From positions 310,001-374,000 of the forward strand of contig NISF01000003.1 in the NCBI GenBank assembly GCA_002270295.1: a DNA stretch of 64,000 nt, in the 5' to 3' direction. Below, piece after piece: positions 27,716-36,959 of this stretch. Within the stretch, counting starts at the first letter, position 1; the number at the start of each line of letters is the position of its first letter. Source of the stretch: Enterobacter sp. 10-1 (GTDB taxonomy: Bacteria > Pseudomonadota > Gammaproteobacteria > Enterobacterales > Enterobacteriaceae). The translations under genes were made by a program, and so were the position numbers. The notes under the pieces are model-generated. The model ran no database searches. It was not told the DNA's origin and saw nothing but the letters and a program-made list of their open reading frames with translations.

Positions 27716-28809
27716 CAGCGGCCCTCAAAATCGATACGCGGGTCGACCAGCGTGTAGCAAATATCGCTGACGATATTAAGCAGCAGACCAATTAGCGTAA
27801 AAATATACAATGTGCCAAACATGACCGGATAGTCGCGTGAAACCGTCGCCTCATAGCCCAGCAGCCCCAGGCCGTTGAGGGAGAACATCACCTCAATCAG
27901 CAGCGAACCGGTAAAGAACATGCTGATAAACATCGCCGGAAAACCGGCAATAACCAGCAGCATGGCGTTGCGGAACACGTGGCGCCACAAAATTTGTTTT
28001 TCACTCACCCCTTTGGCGCGGGCGGTGACTACGTACTGCTTGCGGATCTCATCCAGGAAGCTGTTTTTGGTCAGCATAGTGAGTGCCGCAAAGCCGCCAA
28101 TCACCGTCGCCAGCACCGGTAGCGTGATGTGCCAGAGGTAGTCGAGGATCTTCTGATACCACGGCAGGCTATCGAAATTGGCGGAGACCAGCCCCCGCAG
28201 CGGGAACAGGTCGAAATAGCTGCCTCCGGCGAAAATAACGATCAGCAGAATCGCGAACAGGAATGCCGGGATCGCGTAGCCGATAATGATCAGCGTGCTG
28301 CTCCAGATATCAAAATGGCTGCCGTTGCTGACGGCTTTACGGATGCCGAGCGGGATCGACACCAGGTAGATAATCAGCGTGCTCCACAGGCCGAGGCTAA
28401 TGGAGACCGGCATACTGTTTTTGATCAGCTGCAGCACCGAGGCGCTGCGAAACAGGCTGTCGCCAAAATCAAAGCGCAGGTAGTCGCCGAGCATTTTCAG
28501 GTAGCGCTCGTGGATGGGCTTATCAAAGCCGTAGCGATGGGTTATCTCGGCGATGACCTCCGGGTCGAGGCCGCGCCCGCCGCGATAGTGGCCCTCGCTG
28601 ACGTTGCTAACGCCGGTGCGCGCGTGGCTGGCGGCCATTCCGCTGTCGCCCGCGCCCGGCATCCCGCCGTGATTGCCGAACTCAATGGCGGCAATGGCCT
28701 GATCGACCGGGCCGCCGGGGGCAATCTGGACAATAAAAAAGTTGATCGTGATAATCGCCCACAGGGTGGGGATAATCAGCAGCAGTCGGCGGATCAGGTA
28801 TGCGCCCAT
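27715..28809 (-). CDS. yejB: Peptide ABC importer, permease YejB
   Basis: First permease subunit of YejABEF, 364 residues, DppB/OppB type. The N-terminus [34 protein letters not shown] is diagnostic. A cytosolic or periplasmic insertion at about residues 40-100 holds a glycine-rich part ([12 protein letters not shown]). The EAA loop [18 protein letters not shown] is near residue 245. It starts 9 nt after the yejA stop. Confidence 0.95.
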   Translation of the reverse strand: MGAYLIRRLLLIIPTLWAIITINFFIVQIAPGGPVDQAIAAIEFGNHGGMPGAGDSGMAASHARTGVSNVSEGHYRGGRGLDPEVIAEITHRYGFDKPIHERYLKMLGDYLRFDFGDSLFRSASVLQLIKNSMPVSISLGLWSTLIIYLVSIPLGIRKAVSNGSHFDIWSSTLIIIGYAIPAFLFAILLIVIFAGGSYFDLFPLRGLVSANFDSLPWYQKILDYLWHITLPVLATVIGGFAALTMLTKNSFLDEIRKQYVVTARAKGVSEKQILWRHVFRNAMLLVIAGFPAMFISMFFTGSLLIEVMFSLNGLGLLGYEATVSRDYPVMFGTLYIFTLIGLLLNIVSDICYTLVDPRIDFEGR

Positions 28810-28818
28810 CGTCGTTCC

Positions 28819-30624
28819 TTAGCGTCTGTCCGCGGGCAGTTTTGCCGCTTTGTTAACGTCATACCACCAGCTGTCAAAGCCGGAGGAGTAAACCGGCCGC
28901 GTTGGCGGGAACGAGAACTTGTCCCACCAGGCCGTTCTGTCCTGCGCCATATACCACATCGGCAGCATGTAGTAGTTCCAGGTGAGCACCCGATCCAGCG
29001 CACGGCCTAAGGGCAGGAGCTTCTGCTTATTGCCCTGCCAGCGAATAATCTGCGCGATGAGGCGATCCACGACCGGGCTTTGCACTCCCGGCGCGTTGTA
29101 GCTGGAGTGAATATAGGCCGAGTCCCAGGAGATCTGCAGGTCGGTGCCGGGCCACGGCGTCGCCCGCCAGACCACGGGCATCATATCGTAATCCCGGCTG
29201 CGGCGGCGATTGCTGTACTGGGAATTATCAACCTGGCGAATATCCATGGTGATGCCGAGACGCCGCAGGTTGTGCTGAAAGGGCAGAACCCAGCGATCGT
29301 TACCGCCCGCGGGCAGCAGCAGCTCAAAACGCAGCGGCTTCCCGGTTTTCCCGTTCACCCGGCGCTGGTTTTTCAACACCCACCCGGCCCGGTTGAGCAG
29401 GTCGTCCGCCTTCAGCAGATTCGCCCGATCGAAACCGCCGCCGTCGGATCGCGGCGGCTGATAGAGCTCGGTGAAGACCTCGGGTGGGAGATCGTTTTTC
29501 ATCGGCGTCAACAGAGCGAGCTCATCGGCATCGGGCGCCGCGCGGGCCGCGTACTCGGTATTCTGGAAGTAGCTGTTGGCGCGGCTGTAGGCGTTGTAAA
29601 ACAGCGCCTTGTTCATCCATTCAAAATCGAAGGCGAGGGTGATGGCTTCGCGTACCTGACGATCGGCAAACACCGGGCGCTGAATGTTGAATGCCAGCCA
29701 CTGGGTATCCTGCGCCGAGGTATTCTGATACTCATCCTTCACGATGTAGCCGCGCGTAAAGTTGCGCCCCACGTAGCGGGTGGCCCAGTTTTTGGCCATC
29801 GTCTCCTCCCGCCGGTCTACCGCCCCCGCCTTAAAGGCCTCAAAGGCGACGTTATCGTCGAGATAGTAGTCGTAGCGTAGCGTATCGAAGTTCCAGCGTC
29901 CGCGGTTGACCGCAAGATTGGCCGCCCAGTAGGTTTTAACGCGCGAGTAAACGATGTACTGACCCATCCGCCAGTCGGTAATGCGATAGGGGCCGCTGGC
30001 CAGCGGCGGGGTGGAGAGCGGATCGCTGAGCTTATGGTCGCGCCAGAATTTTTCCGGCATCACCGGCAGGGTGAACAGGCTGAGCATGTTCTCTTTGCCC
30101 GCCTGGCCTAACTCAATGCGCACGGTGAGCGGGGCGATGGCCTTGACGCTTGTGCCTTTGTAGTACAGGCGAAACTGCGGGACGCCTTCGGTCATAAATT
30201 TCTGGAAGGTAAATGCGACATCGCTGGCGCGGATCGGCGTGCCGTCATGAAAGCGGGCCTGCGGGTTGATTGTAATCTCTATCCACGAAAAATCCTCGGC
30301 GTAGCGCGCCCCGTCGGCGATTAGCGGATAGTAGCTGCCCGCTTCGTCGTCGGAGGTGGTGAATAAGGTATCGTACAGGGCATCGGTGCGCACGCCGGGA
30401 TTGCCGCGCAGCGCATAGCGGTTGAAGTTGTCGAAGGTGCCAATGGTGGCGAGCGTGATGCTCCCGCCTTTTGGCGCCGCTGGGTTGGCGTAGGCGAAAT
30501 GGCTAAAGCCGTCAGGGTATTTCGGCTCGCCGATAATCGCGAAGCTGCTGCTCTCTTTCACGGTCTGCGCCTGACCGTTAAGGCTAATAAAAGTAATTAA
30601 TATCAGACAAATACGCACAAACAT
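28819..30624 (-). CDS. yejA: Peptide-binding protein YejA
   Basis: Periplasmic family 5 solute-binding protein that delivers peptides to YejBEF. The precursor is 601 residues with a short signal MFVRICLILITFISLNGQAQ. Mature features include PAAPKGGSITLA near residue 50 and the SBP5 core VAFTFQKFMTEGVPQFR. Start 30624 was chosen to give a normal signal peptide; the longer in-frame start adds 16 polar residues before it. Compared with E. coli, the segment VDRREETMAKNWATRY differs locally but stays in frame. It heads the yejABEF operon. Confidence 0.94.
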   Translation of the reverse strand: MFVRICLILITFISLNGQAQTVKESSSFAIIGEPKYPDGFSHFAYANPAAPKGGSITLATIGTFDNFNRYALRGNPGVRTDALYDTLFTTSDDEAGSYYPLIADGARYAEDFSWIEITINPQARFHDGTPIRASDVAFTFQKFMTEGVPQFRLYYKGTSVKAIAPLTVRIELGQAGKENMLSLFTLPVMPEKFWRDHKLSDPLSTPPLASGPYRITDWRMGQYIVYSRVKTYWAANLAVNRGRWNFDTLRYDYYLDDNVAFEAFKAGAVDRREETMAKNWATRYVGRNFTRGYIVKDEYQNTSAQDTQWLAFNIQRPVFADRQVREAITLAFDFEWMNKALFYNAYSRANSYFQNTEYAARAAPDADELALLTPMKNDLPPEVFTELYQPPRSDGGGFDRANLLKADDLLNRAGWVLKNQRRVNGKTGKPLRFELLLPAGGNDRWVLPFQHNLRRLGITMDIRQVDNSQYSNRRRSRDYDMMPVVWRATPWPGTDLQISWDSAYIHSSYNAPGVQSPVVDRLIAQIIRWQGNKQKLLPLGRALDRVLTWNYYMLPMWYMAQDRTAWWDKFSFPPTRPVYSSGFDSWWYDVNKAAKLPADRR

Positions 30625-30683
30625 AGCCAGGTTGTTATCCTCTGTCGGCGGGCCCTCTGCGGGCCCGTCCATAGACTAAATTA

Positions 30684-32255
30684 TCAGGAACGCCCGGAGG
30701 CGGCGAAGTATTTCGCCGGTTCTTCATGCGCGGCGAGCAGCGTTTCCAGCGGCAGGGGCCGGCTTATCCAGTAGCCCTGCAGATAGTGTACGCCGTGCTT
30801 GCGCAGCCACTCTGCCTGTTCAGGCGTTTCAACCCCTTCGGCAACGGTCAGGAGCTGCAGGCGGCGGCTCAGCGTCAGCACGGCATCAAGCACCGGCGAG
30901 GTGACGGTTTCGGTACCGATGGCCTGCACGAAGCCGCGATCGATTTTCAAAAAGTCGAAGTTGTAGCGTTCAAGATAGATCAGCGCGCTGTGGCCGGTGC
31001 CAAAATCATCAATCGCAATTTCAAAGCCCTGCTCATGCAGCCAGTCAAAGATGGCCAGCGATCGGTGCTTATCGATCATCGCGCGTTCGGTTATCTCCAG
31101 CACCACGCTAAAGTGGTTAACCGGCAGGGCGGCGGCGAAGCGCTGTAAATCCGGCTTAAAGCTGTCGGCATGCATGTGGGCCGGGGAGATATTCAGCCCG
31201 AGCTTACTCCCCGCCGGCAGGATCTTTTGCAGCGTGGGCGCGTCGCGAGCGATCAGCGCCAGCAGATGATGGGTTAGCGGGACGATCATTTCCTGGGTTT
31301 CAGCCAGGTTGATAAAGACATCCGGAGGAATTTCGCCGGCGACCGGATGCCGCCAGCGCATCAGTACCTCAACGCCGCTAATGTGCAGCGTATCGGCTTT
31401 AACGACCGGCTGATAGACGATGTAAAACTGGTCGTTCTTTATTCCCACCAGGATCGCTTTTCGCGGATCGGATTTGATCGTCAGCACGTAATAGCCCAGT
31501 AGCCCCGCCAGCAGCCCGCATACCACGCCTAACAGCAGCGCGTACTGGGTATTTTCAGCCAGCCAGCTGTTGGCGTAGAGATAAACCTTGAGCGGCAGCC
31601 CCTTGATCTGCACTTCGCGAATCGGCTCTGAGAGCGTCGTTTTTGGGTTAACCAGCCCGTTGCTTAAGGTCGAAATGCTGTTGTTGTTGACCACCAGCGC
31701 AATGCCGCTGAAGTCATTTTGCCGGGCAGAATAGAGAATATAGGGGGTCAGGTTGGTATTGATTGACACGAAAATACCGTCGTTACCGCCGTGCGGGCTG
31801 CGTACCCACATCGCCAGCGCCGAGCTTTTTGGCATCATCGGCGTACCCGGCAGGATGGCCATATCGACAGGTTTACTGATATCGAGCTGGGGAATGAGCT
31901 GTGCCAGGGGGCTGTTCATTGGACCTGTTGCCGAAGAGCAAAATGCCTGGCCATTTTTAACCAGCAGAAACGCCCGAACGTTTGGGCTGAAGGCGGCATG
32001 CGCGGTCAGGCCCGACGCGATATTCTCACACTTCTGGTCAATCAGCGGCTGCAGCACGGTAATCGTATGATTAAGCTCGTGAAAGTATTCATTCAGGTAA
32101 CCGTTGACGTTGTTGATGATGAAGTCAAAGCGTTCAGACCGGTTGTGGTAGATAACCATAAATTGAATGCTACCGGCCAGCAGGGCGACGAAAATCCCAA
32201 TGAGTGTGCTGGTCAGCCAGATTTTACGCCGGGGTGAGAAGTAGCGGGTAAGCAT
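30684..32255 (-). CDS. pdeN: Membrane c-di-GMP phosphodiesterase, CSS-EAL type
   Basis: Inner-membrane cyclic-di-GMP phosphodiesterase, 523 residues. Membrane segments at about residues 14-35 and 240-260 enclose a periplasmic CSS sensory domain with the motif FCSSATG near residue 105. A C-terminal EAL domain (about 270-510) has the signature as EVLMRW, with LNISPAHM, ITERAMID and the DDFGTGHSAL loop present, so it should be active. Synteny between yejA and mepS matches E. coli rtn/pdeN, which is why the symbol is used. Confidence 0.85.
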   Translation of the reverse strand: MLTRYFSPRRKIWLTSTLIGIFVALLAGSIQFMVIYHNRSERFDFIINNVNGYLNEYFHELNHTITVLQPLIDQKCENIASGLTAHAAFSPNVRAFLLVKNGQAFCSSATGPMNSPLAQLIPQLDISKPVDMAILPGTPMMPKSSALAMWVRSPHGGNDGIFVSINTNLTPYILYSARQNDFSGIALVVNNNSISTLSNGLVNPKTTLSEPIREVQIKGLPLKVYLYANSWLAENTQYALLLGVVCGLLAGLLGYYVLTIKSDPRKAILVGIKNDQFYIVYQPVVKADTLHISGVEVLMRWRHPVAGEIPPDVFINLAETQEMIVPLTHHLLALIARDAPTLQKILPAGSKLGLNISPAHMHADSFKPDLQRFAAALPVNHFSVVLEITERAMIDKHRSLAIFDWLHEQGFEIAIDDFGTGHSALIYLERYNFDFLKIDRGFVQAIGTETVTSPVLDAVLTLSRRLQLLTVAEGVETPEQAEWLRKHGVHYLQGYWISRPLPLETLLAAHEEPAKYFAASGRS

Positions 32256-32371
32256 AGGCTATAGTCAGTCCGTGTTTATGAGGCGCGCAAATGGGGTGAC
32301 AGAAAAACGATTTCACCATCTCCATTAAAAGACATAGCTTATATTGCGGCTTTGCGGGGCAATGAGCAAAA

Positions 32372-32397
32372 AAAAACACTGCCTCAGCAGTGTTTTT
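32372..32397. terminator. mepS terminator
   Basis: An 11-bp stem AAAAACACTGC/GCAGTGTTTTT (32372-32382 with 32387-32397) has loop CTCA. It lies downstream of mepS on the minus strand and is followed there by T-residues. Confidence 0.85.
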
Positions 32398-32440
32398 AAT
32401 TTCCGTTCGTCAGCCAAGGGAAAACTGACGACAGAAGAGG

Positions 32441-33013
32441 TTAGGAACGGCTCAGCACGCGGCGCGCTTCGTTATAGCGCTTTTTCCAGTACGGCTCGTT
32501 CATGCTGGAGATAGTCACACCGCTGCTGGTGGAAGCATGAACAAACTGGCTGTTGCCGATGTAGATACCTACATGGCGGCCAGTGGAACCCGCTCTGAAC
32601 AGGACTAAATCGCCTGTACGCAGCTGGGAGCGTGAAATCGACTTACCGGAATCCTGCTGCTCGGAAGTTGAGCGCGGCAGTTCCAGACCAAACTGTTCGC
32701 GGAAGGTACGCTGCACGAATGCTGAACAATCGATGCCTTTCCGGGTGCTACCGCCAAGGCGGTAACGCACGCCTTTCCAGCTAGCATACTGGTCCATTAA
32801 ACGGGACTTAACGTCCAGATTGTTGACCATTGTTTCAAATTCATCCTGAGAGGCTTGCAGTGATGACAAATCGCCACTACCCACAGCAAGCGTCTCAGAA
32901 TGCATATTCTTTGCGGTACTACTGGTCGAACTACAGGCAGAGAGCAAAACTGCCACTGCAACCGCGGGAACGACCCGCAGGATATATCTCAAAATCGGCT
33001 GAGATTTGACCAT
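32441..33013 (-). CDS. mepS: Murein DD-endopeptidase MepS (Spr), lipoprotein
   Basis: Outer-membrane lipoprotein that cleaves D-Ala-mDAP cross-links to allow cell-wall expansion. Its 190 residues start with a lipoprotein signal with lipobox LLSAC (Cys27). The NlpC/P60 domain covers about 80-185 with catalytic Cys in [11 protein letters not shown], the His in GRHVGIYIG and the third polar residue His in FVHAST. E. coli has DCSGF where this protein has DCSAF. In E. coli levels are controlled by NlpI-Prc proteolysis. The gene has its own terminator and a long upstream region with palindromes. Confidence 0.95.
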   Translation of the reverse strand: MVKSQPILRYILRVVPAVAVAVLLSACSSTSSTAKNMHSETLAVGSGDLSSLQASQDEFETMVNNLDVKSRLMDQYASWKGVRYRLGGSTRKGIDCSAFVQRTFREQFGLELPRSTSEQQDSGKSISRSQLRTGDLVLFRAGSTGRHVGIYIGNSQFVHASTSSGVTISSMNEPYWKKRYNEARRVLSRS

Positions 33014-33119
33014 GTTGTTTGTTTTCCCTTGTTGTCCTTAACGACAATGTCGTTATAAAAAATGCCAAACGTGTTAGAGCCTAAATACCTGCCAGCAATG
33101 AGACAATTCCTTAAACCTA

Positions 33120-33143
33120 AATTTGTGCAGTGACGCACAAATT
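33120..33143. promoter_or_regulatory. CRP-like palindrome upstream of mepS
   Basis: AATTTGTGC and GCACAAATT (33120-33128 with 33135-33143) are perfect 9-bp arms with a 6-nt spacer. This is the CRP spacing but with TGTGC in place of TGTGA. It is centred about 118 bp upstream of the mepS start. Confidence 0.4.
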
Positions 33144-33380
33144 AATTCTGCTGCCGGTTTTACGTTGCTGGAAAGGCAAAACGAGAATGAGATTACCCTA
33201 TCAACACTGGGATGGCGAGCGGTTTTGCGAGATTTCTTATAAGAATTTTTGCGACAAAAAGTGAATCATCGGGAAAGGACAAAATAGCGGCAGAGATGGG
33301 TGAAAAATACGCAATTACCTAATTTGTAAGACGATTAATGTGACAGAAAGATGATTGTGGGGATAAAAATGGCGAAACAT
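33144..33380. other. Intergenic region between mepS and lpxT
   Basis: About 240 bp with no gene. A 12-bp palindrome TTCTTATAAGAA (33234-33245) is flanked by a direct repeat TTTTGCGA (33223-33230 and 33247-33254). Its purpose is unknown; a small RNA cannot be excluded or supported from sequence alone. Confidence 0.45.
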
Positions 33381-33407
33381 AAAAAAAGGGACCGAGAACG
33401 ATCCCTT
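33381..33407 (-). terminator. lpxT terminator
   Basis: AAGGGACCG and CGATCCCTT (33386-33394 with 33399-33407) form a hairpin with one mismatch. On the minus strand it is followed by T7. It lies 31 nt after the lpxT stop. Confidence 0.7.
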
Positions 33408-33437
33408 ATGGATATTTAATAATATGCGACGGGAATG

Positions 33438-34145
33438 TTAATTTTTGTGCAATCCGCCCGGGAGGGTTCGGTCGAACCAGGCAATCATTTTGTCGCTCAG
33501 AGGCGTCAGCAGAACCCAGGGAGCGCCGATCAGCAGCGCGGTTAATGAACCGACGGCAATATCGGTAAACCAGTGGGCGCCAATCATTACCCGCGGGAAG
33601 GCAAAAACAACGAAAATGGCGAGAGAAATGGCAAACGCCCGGCGGCCAAAATAGCGCCACATGAAGGTGGCGAAAATCAGCAGCATCATCCCGTGATCGC
33701 CCGGGAAGCTATCCTTCGATGCATCTTTAGTCGGGAACGAGACCACGTCGCTTACCTTAACAATGCCGCTAAACGAGAGCGACGGGCTGGCGCGTTTAAC
33801 CGGCATCAGGTGCTGAGCCAGCTGGTTTATCACCACCGCAGACAGCAGCATCACCAGGCCGATAATCACGATTCGGCGGCGGCCGGCGCTTTGCTCTTTC
33901 AGCCAGAAGCTCAGCATCACGCCTCCCATTGCCAGCAGAGAGCAGGCGTCAAAAGCGCGGTTGTTGATAATCGCCAGCAGCCAGGTATAGCCGCGGCTGA
34001 CGCCCACGTTGTGGTTAAAGAAGTGGAAAATGGCGGAGTCCAGCGGAAACCACGGGCCGTGGTTAGCGGGGAGATACCATGATAAAAAAAGCGCAATACC
34101 TGCGGCGTTAAGCAGCAGGATAAGGGGGATTCGGGTTTTATTCAT
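33438..34145 (-). CDS. lpxT: Lipid A 1-diphosphate synthase LpxT (YeiU)
   Basis: Inner-membrane PAP2-family enzyme that transfers phosphate from undecaprenyl-PP to the 1-phosphate of lipid A on the periplasmic face. Its 235 residues have about six membrane segments. The phosphatase motifs are KRASPS near residue 120, SFPGDH near 160 and RVMIGAHWFTD near 200. In E. coli it is inhibited by the PmrR peptide, which is not encoded here. Confidence 0.93.
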   Translation of the reverse strand: MNKTRIPLILLLNAAGIALFLSWYLPANHGPWFPLDSAIFHFFNHNVGVSRGYTWLLAIINNRAFDACSLLAMGGVMLSFWLKEQSAGRRRIVIIGLVMLLSAVVINQLAQHLMPVKRASPSLSFSGIVKVSDVVSFPTKDASKDSFPGDHGMMLLIFATFMWRYFGRRAFAISLAIFVVFAFPRVMIGAHWFTDIAVGSLTALLIGAPWVLLTPLSDKMIAWFDRTLPGGLHKN

Positions 34146-34187
34146 AACGGTCGCGTGTTGTGTAAAACGGGGGCAAACATAGCCGCC

Positions 34188-35165
34188 CTAACTTAAACGT
34201 AGCCTCAACAGAGTGGCTTGTAGTGCATTCCAGTCCGCTTCGCCGTCGCAGATCAGCTCAATACGGCTGTCCGGCGGCGCAACGTTTTGCGTTTCAATAT
34301 TAAGGTCCAGCCCCTGACGGTTGATCCGCACCAGGCCTTCGGCAATACGCATCACGCCCTTCACGCGGCCCACCGGGGCCAGGCGCGCCCACTCCAGCAG
34401 GCCGATGGTATCAAAGGTGGTATCAGCGTCAAAAATCCAGCCGCAGGCCTGGTAGCCCTGGCCGCTGTTCAGGCTGCGGCGCCAGCGCTGGTGGCTGGGG
34501 AGATTCAGCGCCGCCAGGCCTTTTTTCTGTCCGTGGCCGTGCGCATGCTCCGCGCTTTCCGGCAGCGGGCGCAGATTCAGCCGCGGCAGGTCCAGCAGCG
34601 CCGGGTCAATGCTCCCCTGGGTGGCGCTGACGCGCAGGCGTTTGCCGGCGTACTCCTGCCACCAGGCGCTGAAGGCGCGCTCGCTTTCCGCGGTCATCCG
34701 GTCGGTTTTATTGCTGATAATGACGTCGGCGGCGACCAGCTGATCGCGGAAGTTTTCGTTGGCTACGACCTTCGGGTCCAGAAGCTGGCGAGGATCGAGG
34801 ACGCACAGCGTCGCGCGCAGGTCGATCCACGGCTCGTAGACCGCGGCGGTCAGAATATCGAGGATCTGCTTCGGGTGACCGAGCCCGGTTGGCTCAATCA
34901 GCAGGCGGTCCGGCTTCCCCTGACGCAGCAGCGTATTCAGCCCGACCTGCATTGGCAGACCGTTGACGCAGCACATGCAGCCGCCGGGAATTTCTTTAAG
35001 CAGCGCACCGCTATCGGCCAGCAGAGCGCCATCGATGCCAACTTCGCCAAATTCATTGACCAGTACGGCCCATTTTTCATCTGCAGGCTTATGGGCCAGC
35101 AGATGAAGAATCGAGGTCGTTTTACCGCTGCCGAGAAACCCCGTGATCAAGTTTGTTTTGGTCAC
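34188..35165 (-). CDS. yeiR: COG0523 zinc-linked GTPase YeiR
   Basis: Zinc-binding GTPase/metallochaperone of the COG0523 family. With the GTG start at 35165 the product is 325 residues. Walker A GFLGSGKT is at residues 9-16, the family metal motif GGCMCC near 62-66, the guanine specificity motif NKTD near 150, a short His stretch EHAHGHG near 205 and a CobW C-terminal domain. GTG was preferred because TGGAGAAAA sits right before it and E. coli YeiR begins MTRTNLITG. An upstream in-frame ATG would add six residues. A Zur-like box overlaps the promoter region. Confidence 0.9.
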   Translation of the reverse strand: MTKTNLITGFLGSGKTTSILHLLAHKPADEKWAVLVNEFGEVGIDGALLADSGALLKEIPGGCMCCVNGLPMQVGLNTLLRQGKPDRLLIEPTGLGHPKQILDILTAAVYEPWIDLRATLCVLDPRQLLDPKVVANENFRDQLVAADVIISNKTDRMTAESERAFSAWWQEYAGKRLRVSATQGSIDPALLDLPRLNLRPLPESAEHAHGHGQKKGLAALNLPSHQRWRRSLNSGQGYQACGWIFDADTTFDTIGLLEWARLAPVGRVKGVMRIAEGLVRINRQGLDLNIETQNVAPPDSRIELICDGEADWNALQATLLRLRLS

Positions 35166-35180
35166 ATTTTCTCCAGGATA

Positions 35181-35199
35181 CAAATGTAATGTTGTAACA
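35181..35199 (-). promoter_or_regulatory. Candidate Zur box of yeiR
   Basis: The 19 bp starting CAAATGTAATG and ending TTGTAACA match the enterobacterial Zur pattern GAAATGTTATAnTATAACA at 14 of 18 fixed positions by my count. It begins 16 bp upstream of the GTG start. Zur control is common for COG0523 genes. Confidence 0.4.
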
Positions 35200-35286
35200 G
35201 TTGAGACTATCCTGACGAAAAAAAGGGGAAAAGAGAAGGGTTAGGGCGGACAGAAAATATTTCTGTCCGTTAAACAGCAGAAATTG

Positions 35287-36753
35287 TTAAGAATCCAGCG
35301 CGGCGGCGATAGCGTTGCGGGCGCCCAGCGATGAGAGCTGGCGCCAGGCTGACGTCACGTTGGCGACAAATTCTGCGCTGTGCGGGAGGTCGCTGCCAAA
35401 AATCTCTTCGAGGGAGAGCAGGGCGCTGACCCGCTCTTGCTCATGGCTGCTAGCGACCAGGGCCTGGATTTTCTCCGCCAGCGGGTCGCGGACATCGATC
35501 GGCTGACCGGCATCGTCCACGCCGCTGACGTAGCGCATCCAGCCCGCGACGCCAAGCGCCAGCAGCGGCCAGCGGCTGCCGCGCGCGAGGTGCACCCGAA
35601 TACCGTCAAGCATGCGCTGCGGGAGCTTCTGGCTGCCGTCCATCGCGATCTGCCAGGTGCGATGCTTTAACGCCGGGTTGCCGAAACGTTCGAGAAGACC
35701 GTCGGCATAGCTCGTCAGATCAACGCCTTCAATAGAGAGCGTCGGCGCCTGTTCATCAAGCATCAGCCGGCGCGCGGCGGCGCGCAGCACGTCATCCTGC
35801 ATACAATCGCTGATATGCGCACTGCCCGCCAGGTAGCCGAGCCACGCGAGGAAAGAGTGGCTGCCGTTGAGCATCCGTAGCTTCATCTGCTCCCACGGCA
35901 GCACGTTGTCGGTCATCTGCACGCCGGCGGCTTCCCACGCCGGGCGGCCGGCGACGAAGTTATCTTCGACGACCCACTGAATAAACGGCTCGCAGCTGAT
36001 GGCGCAGGGATCTTCGACGCCCAGCGCGGCGCTGATTTCCGCCAGCGACTCGTCGGTGGCTGCGGGAACAATGCGGTCAACCATCGTACCCGGGAAGCTG
36101 ACCTGTTCAGCAATCCACCGCGCCAGCTCCGGACAGCGTTTCTCCGCCATTCCCAGCACGGCGTTTTTCACCACGTGGCCATTGTCAGGAATGTTATCGC
36201 AGGAGAGGACGGTAAACGGCGGCAGGCGGCGCTCGCGGCGGCGGGCGAGCGCCTCGACTAAAATCCCCGGCACCGACTGCGGCAGCGTCGGGTTATCCAG
36301 ATCGTGCACGATCCGCGGCTGCCTGAGATCCAGCAAACCGCTTGCCGGGTCGATGCAGTAGCCTTTTTCAGTGATAGTCAGAGAGACGATGGCGACCTGC
36401 GGTTCGCAAAACTTTTCGATTATCGCCGGGAGCGAATCCAGTTTAGCGTTCAGGCACTCGTGCACCGCGCCGACCACGATAGCCCTGTTGCCCTGCGCCC
36501 CTTTCTCCAGCACGGTAAACAGGTGATCCTGCTGGCGAAGCTGGCTCATCAGCCGATCGCCGCTGAACAGACTTATTTCGCAGATCCCCCAGTCGCCGCC
36601 GCTGGCGTTCAGCACCCGGTCGGTAAGCAGCGCCTGGTGCGCGCGATGAAAGGCGCCAAACCCAAAGTGCACGATACGCGAGCGCAGCTGGCTGCGATCG
36701 TAGCGGGGAAGCTGCACGTCTTCCGGTAGCGTAGCTGTAGCAATAGTCGTCAT
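35287..36753 (-). CDS. yeiQ: Mannitol dehydrogenase-family oxidoreductase YeiQ
   Basis: NAD-dependent polyol/hexuronate dehydrogenase of the mannitol dehydrogenase family, 488 residues. It shows the dinucleotide motif HFGFGAFHRAHQA near residue 30 and conserved DRIVPAATDE and NGSHSFLAWLGYLAG blocks near 215 and 295. The family includes fructuronate reductase UxuB, which reduces D-fructuronate to D-mannonate. Location opposite uxuA suggests that this protein supplies mannonate to the dehydratase, though that is inference. It is divergent from uxuA across a 206-bp gap. Confidence 0.9.
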   Translation of the reverse strand: MTTIATATLPEDVQLPRYDRSQLRSRIVHFGFGAFHRAHQALLTDRVLNASGGDWGICEISLFSGDRLMSQLRQQDHLFTVLEKGAQGNRAIVVGAVHECLNAKLDSLPAIIEKFCEPQVAIVSLTITEKGYCIDPASGLLDLRQPRIVHDLDNPTLPQSVPGILVEALARRRERRLPPFTVLSCDNIPDNGHVVKNAVLGMAEKRCPELARWIAEQVSFPGTMVDRIVPAATDESLAEISAALGVEDPCAISCEPFIQWVVEDNFVAGRPAWEAAGVQMTDNVLPWEQMKLRMLNGSHSFLAWLGYLAGSAHISDCMQDDVLRAAARRLMLDEQAPTLSIEGVDLTSYADGLLERFGNPALKHRTWQIAMDGSQKLPQRMLDGIRVHLARGSRWPLLALGVAGWMRYVSGVDDAGQPIDVRDPLAEKIQALVASSHEQERVSALLSLEEIFGSDLPHSAEFVANVTSAWRQLSSLGARNAIAAALDS

Positions 36754-36926
36754 TATTTACACACCTGATTAACCAATGATTAACACGGTCAGTGTAAAGT
36801 TATATGACAGCAAATTAAATTGGTGAGCCGTATTTATACGCTTAGTGTGAGCTGGATCAATCAATTCAGCGGGATTATTTGATCCTTTGCGTGAAGCCTG
36901 TATGGTAGTCGTCATTGACGTTCGCA

Positions 36927-36944
36927 TTATTGGTATAACAACTT
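36927..36944. promoter_or_regulatory. UxuR/ExuR-like operator upstream of uxuA
   Basis: TTGGTATAACAA (core 36930-36941) is palindromic at 10 of 12 positions and resembles the ExuR/UxuR consensus built on TTGGTATACCAA. It lies 19-33 bp before the uxuA ATG. A half-site AAATTGGT is at 36817-36824, nearer yeiQ. Confidence 0.45.
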
Positions 36945-36959
36945 TAAAGGGGTATAGCG

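Noticed and set aside
28129..29010. 293-codon open frame antisense to yejB/yejA
   Set aside because: Spans two real genes and their junction on the other strand; no homology recognised.
30649..30667. Hairpin GGGCCC-TCTGC-GGGCCC after pdeN as a terminator
   Set aside because: No T-tract on the pdeN strand; probably only a structured spacer.
33369..33419. 16-codon ORF (MAKHKKRDRERSLMDI)
   Set aside because: It runs through the lpxT terminator hairpin, so the sequence is explained by that structure.
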